A stretch of DNA of 14,793 nt from Megasphaera hominis (GTDB taxonomy: Bacteria > Bacillota > Negativicutes > Veillonellales > Megasphaeraceae): positions 1-14,793 of the forward strand of contig NZ_JACOGK010000047.1 of assembly GCF_014269395.1 (NCBI RefSeq), in the 5' to 3' direction. This document shows, piece after piece, positions 8,276-14,793 of this stretch. Positions within the stretch are counted from its first letter, which is position 1. Each line of letters opens with the position of its first letter. The translations under genes and the position numbers were made by a program. Under the pieces are notes generated by a model. The model did not search any database. It saw only the letters and a list, made by a program, of their open reading frames with translations, and was not told the origin of the DNA.

Positions 8276-8331
8276 AAATCGCCTCCTAAAAATCACGTTA
8301 TTAATATGTATTCGTGCTAAAGAGGCGATTT
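8276..8331 (-). promoter_or_regulatory. Inverted repeat that overlaps the ribosome site of the EF-G-like gene
   Basis: A perfect 10-bp inverted repeat: AAATCGCCTC at 8331-8322 and GAGGCGATTT at 8285-8276 on the minus strand. The second arm contains the GAGG part of the AGGAGG ribosome site (8287-8282). The 36-nt loop holds a further 4-bp stem (8294-8297 with 8313-8316). In an mRNA that starts upstream of 8331 the ribosome site would be paired. This suggests translational control, but it is unproven. On the plus strand the hairpin is followed by CCTTTTTTA, so it could instead act as an antisense terminator. Confidence 0.55.
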
Positions 8332-8390
8332 CCTTTTTTATTTATGATTTTTTTCTAACCTGTTTATGCCTTTTTTTAAAAAACGCTGTG

Positions 8391-9581
8391 TTATTCCTGC
8401 AACGCTGCCAAGGCTAAGGCGGCCATCATTTCAGTGCCCACAGGCAGGCACGCTTCATCTACAGCAAAATGCGCGTTGTGAAGGGGCCAAACGGGCTTGC
8501 CCGGTGCCGTCGCCCCCAGCCAGATGAAGGCGCCGGGATAGGCCTTGAGGTAGCCCGAGAAGTCTTCGGCTGTCATAGCCGGTTCATTGACAGCAGCCAG
8601 GGCGCCGGCACCAAAGCGGTCAGTCACGACGCGGCGGACGAGATCCGCCTGGTCGGGCTGGTTGAAGACGGCGCCGTAGCCCCGTTCGTACTGGAGCTCG
8701 CTCTGCGTTCCATACATGACATCAAGGCCTTGCAGGAGGCCTTCTAATTTCGTTTCCATGAGATCCTGGGCTTCTGCGTGATACGTACGGCACGTGCCTT
8801 CGAGCGTAACTTCATCAGCGACGATATTATAGCGGCTGCCGCCGGCGATGCGGCCAAAGGTCAGTACGGCCGGATAGAGCGGGTTAATCTGGCGGCTGAC
8901 GAGGGTCTGCGCCGCCATGATGAACTGGCCGGCAGCGACGATGGCATCGACACCGCGGTGGGGCATAGCCGCATGGCTGGACTGACCGTGCAAGGTGACC
9001 GTTACGTGATCCGAAGCGGCCATGACGGGCCCATTGAGAACGCCTACCTGACCCACTGGCAGGGTAGGCCAGACGTGCAGGCCATAGACGGCCTTGACGC
9101 CTTCTAAGATGCCCGAAGCGACAATTGCCCGGGCCCCGCCGTGCGGTGATTTTTCTTCTGCCGGCTGGCCGATAAAGATAACCGTACCTGACAATTCCTG
9201 CCGTAAGGACGCCAGGACCCTTGCCGCGCCGAGAAGAATGGCCATATGGCCGTCGTGGCCGCAGGCATGCATGATCCCGGGGCGCTCAGAAGCAAAGGGA
9301 AGGTCTGTGGCTTCCGTAATCTGCAGGGCATCCATATCCGCCCGCAAAGCGACAGTTGGGCCGGCGCCCTGCGCACCGTGTAAGATGCCAATAACCGAGG
9401 GAATACCGCCAACCCCTTCGTGTACTTCCAGGCCGAGAGAACGGAATTCCGCGGCGATGACCCGGGCGGTTCCCTGTTCCTCGTATGATAATTCAGGCTG
9501 TCTGTGAAAGGTTCTGCGCAGCTCACAAATATGCGGTGTATATTGTTCAACCAGTGTTTTCAATCTATCTTCTGCGGCCAT
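8391..9581 (-). CDS. M20D family metal-dependent amidohydrolase
   Basis: A 396-aa cytoplasmic peptidase-family M20D enzyme (aminoacylase/hippurate hydrolase/IAA-amino acid hydrolase type) that cleaves the amide bond of N-acylated amino acids or related compounds. Expected di-metal site: Cys107 and His109 in HACGHDGH (105-112), Glu142/Glu143 in GQPAEE (138-143), His169 in GLHVWP, and His368 in LHNAHF (367-372). The inserted dimerisation domain follows from about residue 187, with the usual GQSSHAAMPHRGVD (199-212). Length matches the family. No signal peptide is seen. The ATG at 9581 has GGGGG 9 nt upstream. It is transcribed away from the M18 aminopeptidase; both deal with peptide or amino acid derivatives. 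The true substrate cannot be told from sequence. No clear terminator follows it before the EF-G-like gene. Confidence 0.93.
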   Translation of the reverse strand: MAAEDRLKTLVEQYTPHICELRRTFHRQPELSYEEQGTARVIAAEFRSLGLEVHEGVGGIPSVIGILHGAQGAGPTVALRADMDALQITEATDLPFASERPGIMHACGHDGHMAILLGAARVLASLRQELSGTVIFIGQPAEEKSPHGGARAIVASGILEGVKAVYGLHVWPTLPVGQVGVLNGPVMAASDHVTVTLHGQSSHAAMPHRGVDAIVAAGQFIMAAQTLVSRQINPLYPAVLTFGRIAGGSRYNIVADEVTLEGTCRTYHAEAQDLMETKLEGLLQGLDVMYGTQSELQYERGYGAVFNQPDQADLVRRVVTDRFGAGALAAVNEPAMTAEDFSGYLKAYPGAFIWLGATAPGKPVWPLHNAHFAVDEACLPVGTEMMAALALAALQE

Positions 9582-9690
9582 GGCCTGGTTCCCCCTTTTA
9601 TTTTGTTTCCTATATCATTATAATATTAGTAAAGCCGCCTTGCGACTGTCTTGAGGCCCCCGGCCTGTACGGCAGGGCTTCAATTGACTA

Positions 9691-9699
9691 ATTATACCA
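9691..9699 (-). promoter_or_regulatory. Possible extended -10 promoter for the amidohydrolase
   Basis: Minus strand TGGTATAAT (9699-9691) matches an extended -10. No good -35 is seen. It would give a leader of about 100 nt and overlaps the region just ahead of the divergent aminopeptidase's ribosome site. A further TATAAT-like stretch lies near 9618-9623. No convincing plus-strand promoter for the aminopeptidase was found here. Confidence 0.35.
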
Positions 9700-9714
9700 T
9701 AAGGAGGAATATAA

Positions 9715-11082
9715 ATGAAAGCATTTGACAGAGAAAACAGTGTTTGGTCCCGTTTTTCTGAAGAAGAACGGTTAGAAATGGAAGCATACAGCAAAAAATA
9801 CCGCCATTTTCTGGATACAGCCCGGACGGAACGGCTGGCCGCTGCAGAAATCATCAGCCAGGCAGAAGCCCAGGGCTTCCGGCCCCTGGAAAGCTATACG
9901 GGCCTCAAAGCCGGCGATAAGGTATATTGGAATCAAAAGGGCAAATCGGTCATTCTCGCCGTCATCGGTACGGATCCTATCGAAACAGGCATGAAGATCG
10001 TCGGCTCCCACATCGATTGCCCGCGCCTGGACGTAAAAGCGATGCCCGTCGTCGAAAAGGATGGCATCGTCTACTTAAAAACGCATTATTACGGCGGTCT
10101 CCTGAAATACCAGTGGGTCTGCCTGCCCCTGAGCCTCATCGGCGTCGTCTACACGGCTGACGGCCGGCGCGTAGACATTTCCATTGGCGAAGACGCAGAC
10201 GATCCGGTTCTCTTCATCAACGACCTCCTGCCGCATTTGGGCCGCAAGCAGGCCGAAAAGAAGCTGAGCGAAGCCATTGAAGGGGAAATGCTCATGCCCT
10301 TAGTCGGCACGAACAGTGAAGAAGAAAAAACGAAACCGGCAATCCTGCAGCTTTTGAAAGAAAAATATAACATTGAAGAAGAAGACTTTGCCAGTGCCGA
10401 ACTGGAAATTATTCCTGCCGTTAAGAGCCGCGACGTCGGCCTCGATCGTTCTATGATTATGAGCCACGGTCATGATGATCGCGTTTGCTCATATGGTAAC
10501 CTGGCTGCCATCTTGACGGCCAAACCAGGCGTCAAGACGCAAATGGCCCTCTTTGCCGATAAGGAAGAAATCGGCTCCGTCGGCAATACAGGCGTCAATT
10601 CGTCGTACTTCCTCGATTTCACGGCTGAACTCCTGGCACTCCAAGGCCACACAGAAGAAATCTGGCTGCGCCGGGCCCTGCGCCATAGTGAAGTCCTTTC
10701 GGCTGACGTGTGCGCGGCCTATGATCCCGTCTTTGCTGATGCCTACGAAGAAAACAATGCCGCCAAACTAGGCTACGGCATTTGCCTGTGCAAATATACA
10801 GGTGCCCGCGGCAAATCGGGCAGCAACGATGCAAACGCTGAATTTTTATCCAAAGTACGGCAAATCTTCAACACTGCCAATGTGCCCTGGCAGACAGGCG
10901 AGCTCGGCAAAGTCGATCAGGGCGGTGGCGGTACGATCGCCTATATCATGGCCGACTGGGGCTGTGACGTCGTCGACTGCGGCGTCGCCATGCACAGCAT
11001 GCACGCACCGCTGGAAATCGTCGCCAAGGCCGATGCCTATAGCGGCTACCTGGCTTATAAAGCATTTTTTGAAAGTGTATAA
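9715..11082 (+). CDS. M18 family aminopeptidase (aspartyl aminopeptidase type)
   Basis: A 455-aa cytoplasmic metallo-aminopeptidase of family M18, which removes N-terminal residues, often acidic ones, from peptides using two metal ions. Candidate ligands and catalytic residues: His99 in GSHIDCPRLDVK (97-108), Asp254/Asp255 in SHGHDDR (250-256), Glu284/Glu285 in DKEEIGS (282-288), and His427/His430 in MHSMHAP (426-432). The GGGG loop at 403-406 and the central insertion domain (about 110-245) are as expected. Length is normal for the family. The ATG follows AAGGAGG by 7 nt, which decides the start. It appears monocistronic, with a strong terminator 24 nt after its stop. It probably recycles peptides in an amino-acid-using anaerobe (inference). 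Confidence 0.95.
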   Translation: MKAFDRENSVWSRFSEEERLEMEAYSKKYRHFLDTARTERLAAAEIISQAEAQGFRPLESYTGLKAGDKVYWNQKGKSVILAVIGTDPIETGMKIVGSHIDCPRLDVKAMPVVEKDGIVYLKTHYYGGLLKYQWVCLPLSLIGVVYTADGRRVDISIGEDADDPVLFINDLLPHLGRKQAEKKLSEAIEGEMLMPLVGTNSEEEKTKPAILQLLKEKYNIEEEDFASAELEIIPAVKSRDVGLDRSMIMSHGHDDRVCSYGNLAAILTAKPGVKTQMALFADKEEIGSVGNTGVNSSYFLDFTAELLALQGHTEEIWLRRALRHSEVLSADVCAAYDPVFADAYEENNAAKLGYGICLCKYTGARGKSGSNDANAEFLSKVRQIFNTANVPWQTGELGKVDQGGGGTIAYIMADWGCDVVDCGVAMHSMHAPLEIVAKADAYSGYLAYKAFFESV

Positions 11083-11105
11083 TACTCGTTACGCTTTCAG
11101 CAAGG

Positions 11106-11136
11106 CTCCTGTCGCCGCAGCGTGGCAGGAGTTTTT
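11106..11136 (+). terminator. Rho-independent terminator of the M18 aminopeptidase gene
   Basis: CTCCTGTC (11106-11113) pairs with GGCAGGAG (11124-11131), one G.U, followed by TTTTT. It separates the aminopeptidase from the nitrogenase-like operon. Confidence 0.88.
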
Positions 11137-11139
11137 GTC

Positions 11140-11160
11140 TGCCCGGCCCTAGTGCGGGCA
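11140..11160. other. Second hairpin in the intergenic region
   Basis: TGCCCG (11140-11145) pairs with CGGGCA (11155-11160) around a 9-nt loop. No T-run follows on either strand. It lies directly before the -35 of the nitrogenase-like operon, so it may be a back-up terminator stem or part of a control site. No function can be assigned. Confidence 0.35.
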
Positions 11161-11161
11161 C

Positions 11162-11190
11162 TTGCCAATACTATACCAGGCATATATACT
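11162..11190 (+). promoter_or_regulatory. Promoter of the nitrogenase-like operon
   Basis: -35 TTGCCA (11162-11167), spacer of exactly 17 nt, -10 TATACT (11185-11190). Start of transcription would be near 11197, leaving a 5' UTR of about 45 nt. It is close to the vegetative consensus. No -24/-12 sigma-54 site, as used by classical nif genes, is seen. Confidence 0.75.
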
Positions 11191-11241
11191 TTATGATAGA
11201 ATTGTTGTTTCTATTTTGTCTGTCAAAAGAAAGGATATCTC

Positions 11242-12591
11242 ATGATTTACGAAAACGAAATCAGACCGCGTGTCCTCATCCCTAAGGTTAGTCCTGCGGG
11301 CGCGGAAACAGACATTGGTCATGCTTCCTTCCCGGAGCCTTTCCACATCGGGCTCCAGTACAGCTCGCCGGCCCGGGGCCACTGGACCATTGCCCATTCC
11401 CCCATGCTCATTCCGGAGTGCCACGAAATCTACGTGTGCTATGCCTGCTGCCTCCACGGCGTCGTCCTTTCAGCGGACGAAGTGCCTGACGGCGCCGGAC
11501 GCTTCTCCATGGTGACCCTGACGAACGAAAACATTCTCAAGGGGAACCTGGAAGAAATGATGATCGACGGTATTAGCGACATCATCGACCACCTGCCTGA
11601 ACGGCCACGCTGCGTCGAAGGCTTTACGAGCTGCATGCAGCATTTCCTGCACATCGACCTGAAGCTGGTTTACGGGACGCTGCGCAAAAAATACCCGGAT
11701 ATCGATTTTATCGACGGCTATATGATCCCGACGCTGCAGCACCGCTTTTCGCCAGACGTCTTGGGACGGCGGCAGCTGACGCGGGCTATACAAAAACAGC
11801 CCCGGAAAAAGGCTGTCAATTTCGTCGTCAATTATTTCCCTGTCGACCCGGAATGCGAGCTCGTCACGATGCTGCAGGCTGGAGGCTACACGATTCACGA
11901 CTTTGCCGCCTGCCCGACGTACGACGAGTACAAAGCCATGGGTGAATCAATCGCCAACATTTATTTTCATGAAAATGCCCGGCCGGCCGCTCTTGATATG
12001 GAAAAGCGGCTGGAGCAAACGCCCTTATATATCCCTTACGCCTTTTGCTACGACGAAATCCGTGCCCACCTGCAAGAAGCGGCAGACTGCTTACAGCTGT
12101 CCATGCCTGACACGGACGCCTATGAAGCGCGCTGCGAAGCGGCCCTGGAACGGCTGCACGACGAAGTCGGTAACACGCACATGTCCATCGACTACACGGC
12201 AACACCGCGGCCCTTGAATCTGGCACGGCTGCTTCTTACGCACGGCTTCAACGTCTACGCCGTCTATTTGGATACGGTTCTTGCCGACGATAAGGACGAT
12301 TTCTATTTTCTCCAAGAGCACTATCCGGAGTTGCAGCTGCGCTCGACGATGCACTTCAAACGCAGCCTCCTGCCGCGGGACGACACGCGCCGCTACGGCA
12401 AGGTCCTGGCCATTGGCCAGATGGCTGCGTACTTTACGGATTCTAACTATTTCGTCAATATCGTAGAAAACAGCGGCCTTTACGGCTACACCGGTCTCTT
12501 GAAACTCATCAGCCTGACCTCAGAAGCCTTTAAAGAAGAAAAGGATATGCGCCGCATCGTCCAAATTAAAGCTTGGGGGTGTCACGGTTGA
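11242..12591 (+). CDS. NifD-like nitrogenase component 1-type oxidoreductase subunit, function unknown
   Basis: First gene of a three-gene operon; 449 aa, cytoplasmic. It resembles the nitrogenase component-1 superfamily (NifD/NifK/BchN/BchB type) in fold-level patterns: a Cys-rich N-terminal region, EGFTSCMQHFLHID (126-139) in the place of the usual Cys-x-x-x-(I/V)GDD block, a middle domain, and a C-terminal loop SGLYGYTG (411-418) like the NifD SGPYAGFKG loop. Cysteines cluster at 60, 66, 69 and 70 (C-x5-C-x2-CC), plus 124 and 131; these could hold an Fe-S cluster. By my eye alignment the cofactor ligands of true NifD are not kept: the Cys275 position falls near His243-Glu244 and the His442 position falls at Asn406. 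It should pair with the next gene's product and receive electrons from the NifH-like protein. The ATG has AAAGGA 6 nt upstream. The substrate is unknown; a nitrogenase is unlikely. Confidence 0.82.
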   Translation: MIYENEIRPRVLIPKVSPAGAETDIGHASFPEPFHIGLQYSSPARGHWTIAHSPMLIPECHEIYVCYACCLHGVVLSADEVPDGAGRFSMVTLTNENILKGNLEEMMIDGISDIIDHLPERPRCVEGFTSCMQHFLHIDLKLVYGTLRKKYPDIDFIDGYMIPTLQHRFSPDVLGRRQLTRAIQKQPRKKAVNFVVNYFPVDPECELVTMLQAGGYTIHDFAACPTYDEYKAMGESIANIYFHENARPAALDMEKRLEQTPLYIPYAFCYDEIRAHLQEAADCLQLSMPDTDAYEARCEAALERLHDEVGNTHMSIDYTATPRPLNLARLLLTHGFNVYAVYLDTVLADDKDDFYFLQEHYPELQLRSTMHFKRSLLPRDDTRRYGKVLAIGQMAAYFTDSNYFVNIVENSGLYGYTGLLKLISLTSEAFKEEKDMRRIVQIKAWGCHG

Positions 12592-13817
12592 AACAAGCAC
12601 AACAGGTTCTCTCGACATATGCCGTCGATGTTTTCGGCATCGCCTCAGCGCTCTATGAGCTGGGCGGTTTGATCATTATGCACGATGCATCGGGCTGCAA
12701 TTCTACATATAATACACACGATGAACCGCGCTGGTATGATTTGCCGGCTATGGTCTATATTTCCGGCCTCAACGAAGCCGATACGATTTACGGCAACGAC
12801 CAGCGCCTCATCGATAATATTGCCGAAGTCGTCGACGCCGGTAAGCCGACGTTCATCGCCATTGGCGGCAGTCCCATGCCTAATGCCATCGGCACGGACT
12901 ATAAGGCTATCGCCCAAATGGCATCGCGCCGTACAGGCATTCCTGCCTTCGGCTTCCGCACAGACGGCATCCACAGCTATCTCCCCGGCGCGGGCGCAGC
13001 CTTTTTGACGTACGCCAAAGAATTCCTTCAGGCACCGCAAAAGAAACCGCAACAGCCGGCCCGGCGGGTTAATCTCCTGGGGCTGACGCCCCTTGATTTT
13101 TCCGTCGTCGGCAACGCTACGACCTTAAAAAACCTGATTACGGAAAACGGCTTCATCCTGCAGAGCTCCTGGGCTATGGGCGAATCGCCGGAAGGCCTGG
13201 CCCAGGCCGCTAATGCAGACGTGAACGCCGTCGTCTCCGCTACGGGTTTTTACCTGGCCCAATATATGCAGGAAGCCTACGGCATTCCCTATGTCTGCGG
13301 CTTGCCCATGGGCAAAAAGGGCACAGCCGGCTGGCTCCAGGCCCTGCGTGACGGCGACACGTCGTATCTGACAGGCCTTACAGGCAAAGAAAAGCCTGCG
13401 CGCCTCAACCGGGCCCTGACCAAACTGGACGCCTGGAAGGTAGAACAGGTCTACGACGACACGCCGTGCGACGTGCTCCTCATTAACGGGGAGCCCTTAC
13501 AGCTCCTGTCTATGCGCCAGTTCCTGGCTGACGAATACGGGCTTCACGACGTGCGCCTCCTGTGCCCCTTAGCCGACGCACCGGAGCCATTAACTACGCA
13601 AATAGAAACGGCCTGCTCAGAAGAGGCCATTCGCCGCGAATGCCGCAAAGCACGCCGCATCATTGCCGACCCCATTTATGCCCGGCTCCTGCCTGGCGAA
13701 GAAAAGAAATTCCTTTCCTTCCCGCACGAAGCCTATTCGGGCCGTCATTACCGGGACGACCTGCCCCTCTTCGTCGGCCCTGACGCGCGGAAATGGCTGG
13801 ACGAAAAAGGATTTTAA
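12588..13817 (+). CDS. NifK-like nitrogenase component 1-type oxidoreductase subunit, function unknown
   Basis: Second subunit of the presumed component 1; 409 aa from the chosen TTG start. The TTG at 12588 overlaps the preceding stop as TTGA and lies 7 nt after GGGGGTG, so translation is probably coupled. In-frame TTG at 12573 and GTG at 12579 are less likely because they sit in or next to that ribosome site. Family signs: HDASGCNSTY (32-41) as in the NifK/BchB Cys region, ISGLNEADTIYGNDQRLI (58-75) like the NifK GGLxN helix, and a C-terminal DPIYARLLP...PHEAYSGRHY (361-388) as in component-1 proteins. Cys37 is the only N-terminal cysteine; the usual STTC...GDD position reads GGSPMPNAIGTD (93-104), with no Cys. 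A full P-cluster is thus unlikely; a [4Fe-4S] cluster shared with the first subunit is a reasonable guess. Confidence 0.82.
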   Translation: MKQAQQVLSTYAVDVFGIASALYELGGLIIMHDASGCNSTYNTHDEPRWYDLPAMVYISGLNEADTIYGNDQRLIDNIAEVVDAGKPTFIAIGGSPMPNAIGTDYKAIAQMASRRTGIPAFGFRTDGIHSYLPGAGAAFLTYAKEFLQAPQKKPQQPARRVNLLGLTPLDFSVVGNATTLKNLITENGFILQSSWAMGESPEGLAQAANADVNAVVSATGFYLAQYMQEAYGIPYVCGLPMGKKGTAGWLQALRDGDTSYLTGLTGKEKPARLNRALTKLDAWKVEQVYDDTPCDVLLINGEPLQLLSMRQFLADEYGLHDVRLLCPLADAPEPLTTQIETACSEEAIRRECRKARRIIADPIYARLLPGEEKKFLSFPHEAYSGRHYRDDLPLFVGPDARKWLDEKGF

Positions 13818-13827
13818 GGAGGATACT

Positions 13828-14580
13828 ATGAGAAAAATTGCAATATATGGCAAAGGCGGGATTGGCAAATCGACGACCTCGGCCAATATTTCCGCAGCCC
13901 TGGCCCTAATGGGCAAAAAAGTGATCCAGATCGGCTGCGACCCTAAGGCCGACTCCACCCTCAACCTGCTGCACGGTGAACCGGTCATGCCGGTCATGGA
14001 CTATTACCGCGAATTCGATGACGAACCGGATTTCGAACACGTCGGCCGCGAAGGCTTCGGCGGTGTCTTCTGCATCGAAACAGGCGGGCCTACACCGGGC
14101 CTTGGCTGTGCCGGCCGCGGCATTATCGCCACCTTCGACCTCCTGGAAGATCTGGAGGTCTTCGACCGCATCAACCCGGACGTCGTCATTTACGACGTCT
14201 TAGGCGACGTCGTCTGCGGCGGCTTTGCGGCGCCTATCCGGGAAGGCTACGCCAATGAAGTCTTCATCGTCACGTCCGGCGAAAAGATGTCCCTCTACGC
14301 AGCCAACAACATCAGCCGGGCTGTAGAAAATTTCCAGGACCGGGGCTACGCCCAGGTCAAGGGGCTCATCCTCAACCGCCGCAACATTGAAGACGAACGG
14401 GAAAAGGTAGATGAGTTTGCTGCTAAACGCGGTCTCCCTGTCATTGCTGATATTCCCCGCAGCAAGGAAATTCAGCGCTGTGAAGAACTGGGCATGACCG
14501 TCGTCGAAGATAATCCCGACGCACCGCTCAGCCGGATCTATATCCAGCTGGCCAAGGATTTGCTAAAAGAAGAAGGCTAA
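13828..14580 (+). CDS. NifH-like iron-sulfur ATPase (nitrogenase reductase-like)
   Basis: Third operon gene, 250 aa, member of the NifH/BchL/CfbC family. It should form a homodimer that bridges one [4Fe-4S] cluster and passes single electrons to the component-1 pair at the cost of ATP. P-loop GKGGIGKST (8-16); GCDPKADST at 36-44; cluster ligands Cys94 in GLGCAGRGI (91-99) and Cys130 in YDVLGDVVCGGFA (122-134); Arg97 matches the NifH Arg that is ADP-ribosylated in some bacteria. All essential residues are kept, so it is likely active. It is shorter than classical NifH (about 290 aa) because the C-terminal extension is missing. The ATG at 13828 lies 5 nt after AAGGAGG, 10 nt past the previous stop. 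A longer in-frame reading from 13663 is rejected because it overlaps the upstream gene. No nifB, nifE or nifN lies in the window. Confidence 0.93.
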   Translation: MRKIAIYGKGGIGKSTTSANISAALALMGKKVIQIGCDPKADSTLNLLHGEPVMPVMDYYREFDDEPDFEHVGREGFGGVFCIETGGPTPGLGCAGRGIIATFDLLEDLEVFDRINPDVVIYDVLGDVVCGGFAAPIREGYANEVFIVTSGEKMSLYAANNISRAVENFQDRGYAQVKGLILNRRNIEDEREKVDEFAAKRGLPVIADIPRSKEIQRCEELGMTVVEDNPDAPLSRIYIQLAKDLLKEEG

Positions 14581-14658
14581 ATATAAAAAATCGCCCAGGC
14601 TGCGTTGAACCGCTCCCCGTCAAGTAGACAGAGCAAAAAATAAAACATGTACTTATTA

Positions 14659-14686
14659 CTGCCACCGATATCCGGTGGCAGTTTTT
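14659..14686 (+). terminator. Rho-independent terminator after the nitrogenase-like operon
   Basis: CTGCCACCG (14659-14667) pairs perfectly with CGGTGGCAG (14673-14681) around ATATC, followed by TTTTT on the plus strand. It would stop transcription leaving the nitrogenase-like operon before it runs antisense into the transposase. It lies 78 nt after the operon and may belong to the IS end rather than to the operon. On the minus strand it lacks a T-run. Confidence 0.8.
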
Positions 14687-14793
14687 ATGCTGCCACGTAA
14701 TAGTTATTGTGCTTTTCCATCGGGGTTACTACACCCAGTTTTCTCTGTAAACGCTTAGTATTGTAATAGCCAATGTAATCTTCAATCATTGCA
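14685..14793 (-). CDS. IS3-family transposase, C-terminal fragment (partial)
   Basis: The minus strand reads 35 codons to a TAA at 14687-14685. The product contains EDYIGYYNTKRLQRKLG and VVTPMEKHN, the typical C-terminal end of IS3-family OrfB transposases of the DDE type (Y-I-x-Y-Y-N-x-x-R-x-Q...TPxE). The catalytic residues lie beyond the right edge, so whether the enzyme is intact cannot be seen. The T-tract of the neighbouring terminator overlaps its stop codon. Confidence 0.9.
   Translation of the reverse strand, partial: AMIEDYIGYYNTKRLQRKLGVVTPMEKHNNYYVAA

Larger units (their letters stand above)
14606..14793 (-). mobile_element. IS3-family insertion sequence, 3' end (partial)
   Basis: The right edge holds the 3' end of an IS3-family element whose transposase reads leftwards; the rest is outside the window. 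The outer boundary is not certain. A candidate terminal repeat region lies at about 14606-14634 (it includes GTCAAGTAGACAGAGC), with TG at 14606, 26 nt past the operon's stop. The other end would be needed to prove it. Confidence 0.6.

Noticed and set aside
8341..8390. Terminator for the M20D amidohydrolase
   Set aside because: Only A/T runs (TTTTTTAAAAAAA) without a GC stem; no convincing intrinsic terminator.
13663..13827. Extended N-terminus for the NifH-like protein
   Set aside because: It overlaps the NifK-like gene in another frame; the ATG at 13828 has an ideal AAGGAGG and begins with the family's MRKIAIYGKGGIGKST.
11242..14580. True molybdenum nitrogenase (nifHDK)
   Set aside because: Gene order, lengths, missing P-cluster cysteines, lost cofactor ligands and lack of nifB/E/N in the window argue against it.
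1..14793. CRISPR array, tRNA genes or prophage
   Set aside because: No regularly spaced repeats, no cloverleaf-like sequences and no phage genes were seen on either strand.

Overview
The window reads as chromosomal DNA from an anaerobic, butyrate-type member of the Bacillota with moderately high GC. A Negativicutes/Veillonellaceae organism such as Megasphaera would fit, but this is an inference from gene content and style. The signs are the 16S 5' end, a boxA-like rRNA leader, strong AGGAGG ribosome sites, a But-type CoA-transferase and the gyrA-rrn arrangement. No search was run to confirm it.

Left part, minus strand: the window opens inside the first ~69 nt of a 16S rRNA gene that runs off the left edge. 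Its leader and three tandem TTGACA-17-TATAAT-type promoters fill about 70-513. Then come the terminator of gyrA, a complete gyrA (827 aa), two paralogous family-1 CoA-transferases (one But-like, one 4-hydroxybutyrate CoA-transferase-like), an EF-G-like GTPase of the accessory type, and an M20D metal-dependent amidohydrolase. Most units have their own promoter or terminator. The EF-G-like gene has an inverted repeat that could hide its ribosome-binding site.

Right part, plus strand: a divergent M18 aminopeptidase ends at a clear terminator. After a consensus-like promoter there is a compact three-gene operon encoding nitrogenase-superfamily proteins: a NifD-like component-1 protein, a NifK-like component-1 protein that starts at a TTG overlapping the previous stop, and a NifH-like Fe-S ATPase. 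The NifH-like protein keeps its P-loop and both cluster cysteines. The component-1 proteins lack several residues needed for a P-cluster and for the FeMo-cofactor. I therefore read the operon as a nitrogenase-like reductase of unknown substrate, not an N2-fixing enzyme. It is the most interesting content here.

The window ends in the C-terminus of an IS3-family transposase on the minus strand. A strong hairpin-T terminator between operon and transposase points in the operon's direction.

How the genes relate: gyrA-rrn is a growth-related block near which the terminal CoA-transfer step of butyrate fermentation is encoded. The peptidase, the amidohydrolase and the EF-G-like protein look like independent housekeeping or accessory genes. 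The nitrogenase-like trio forms its own transcription unit.
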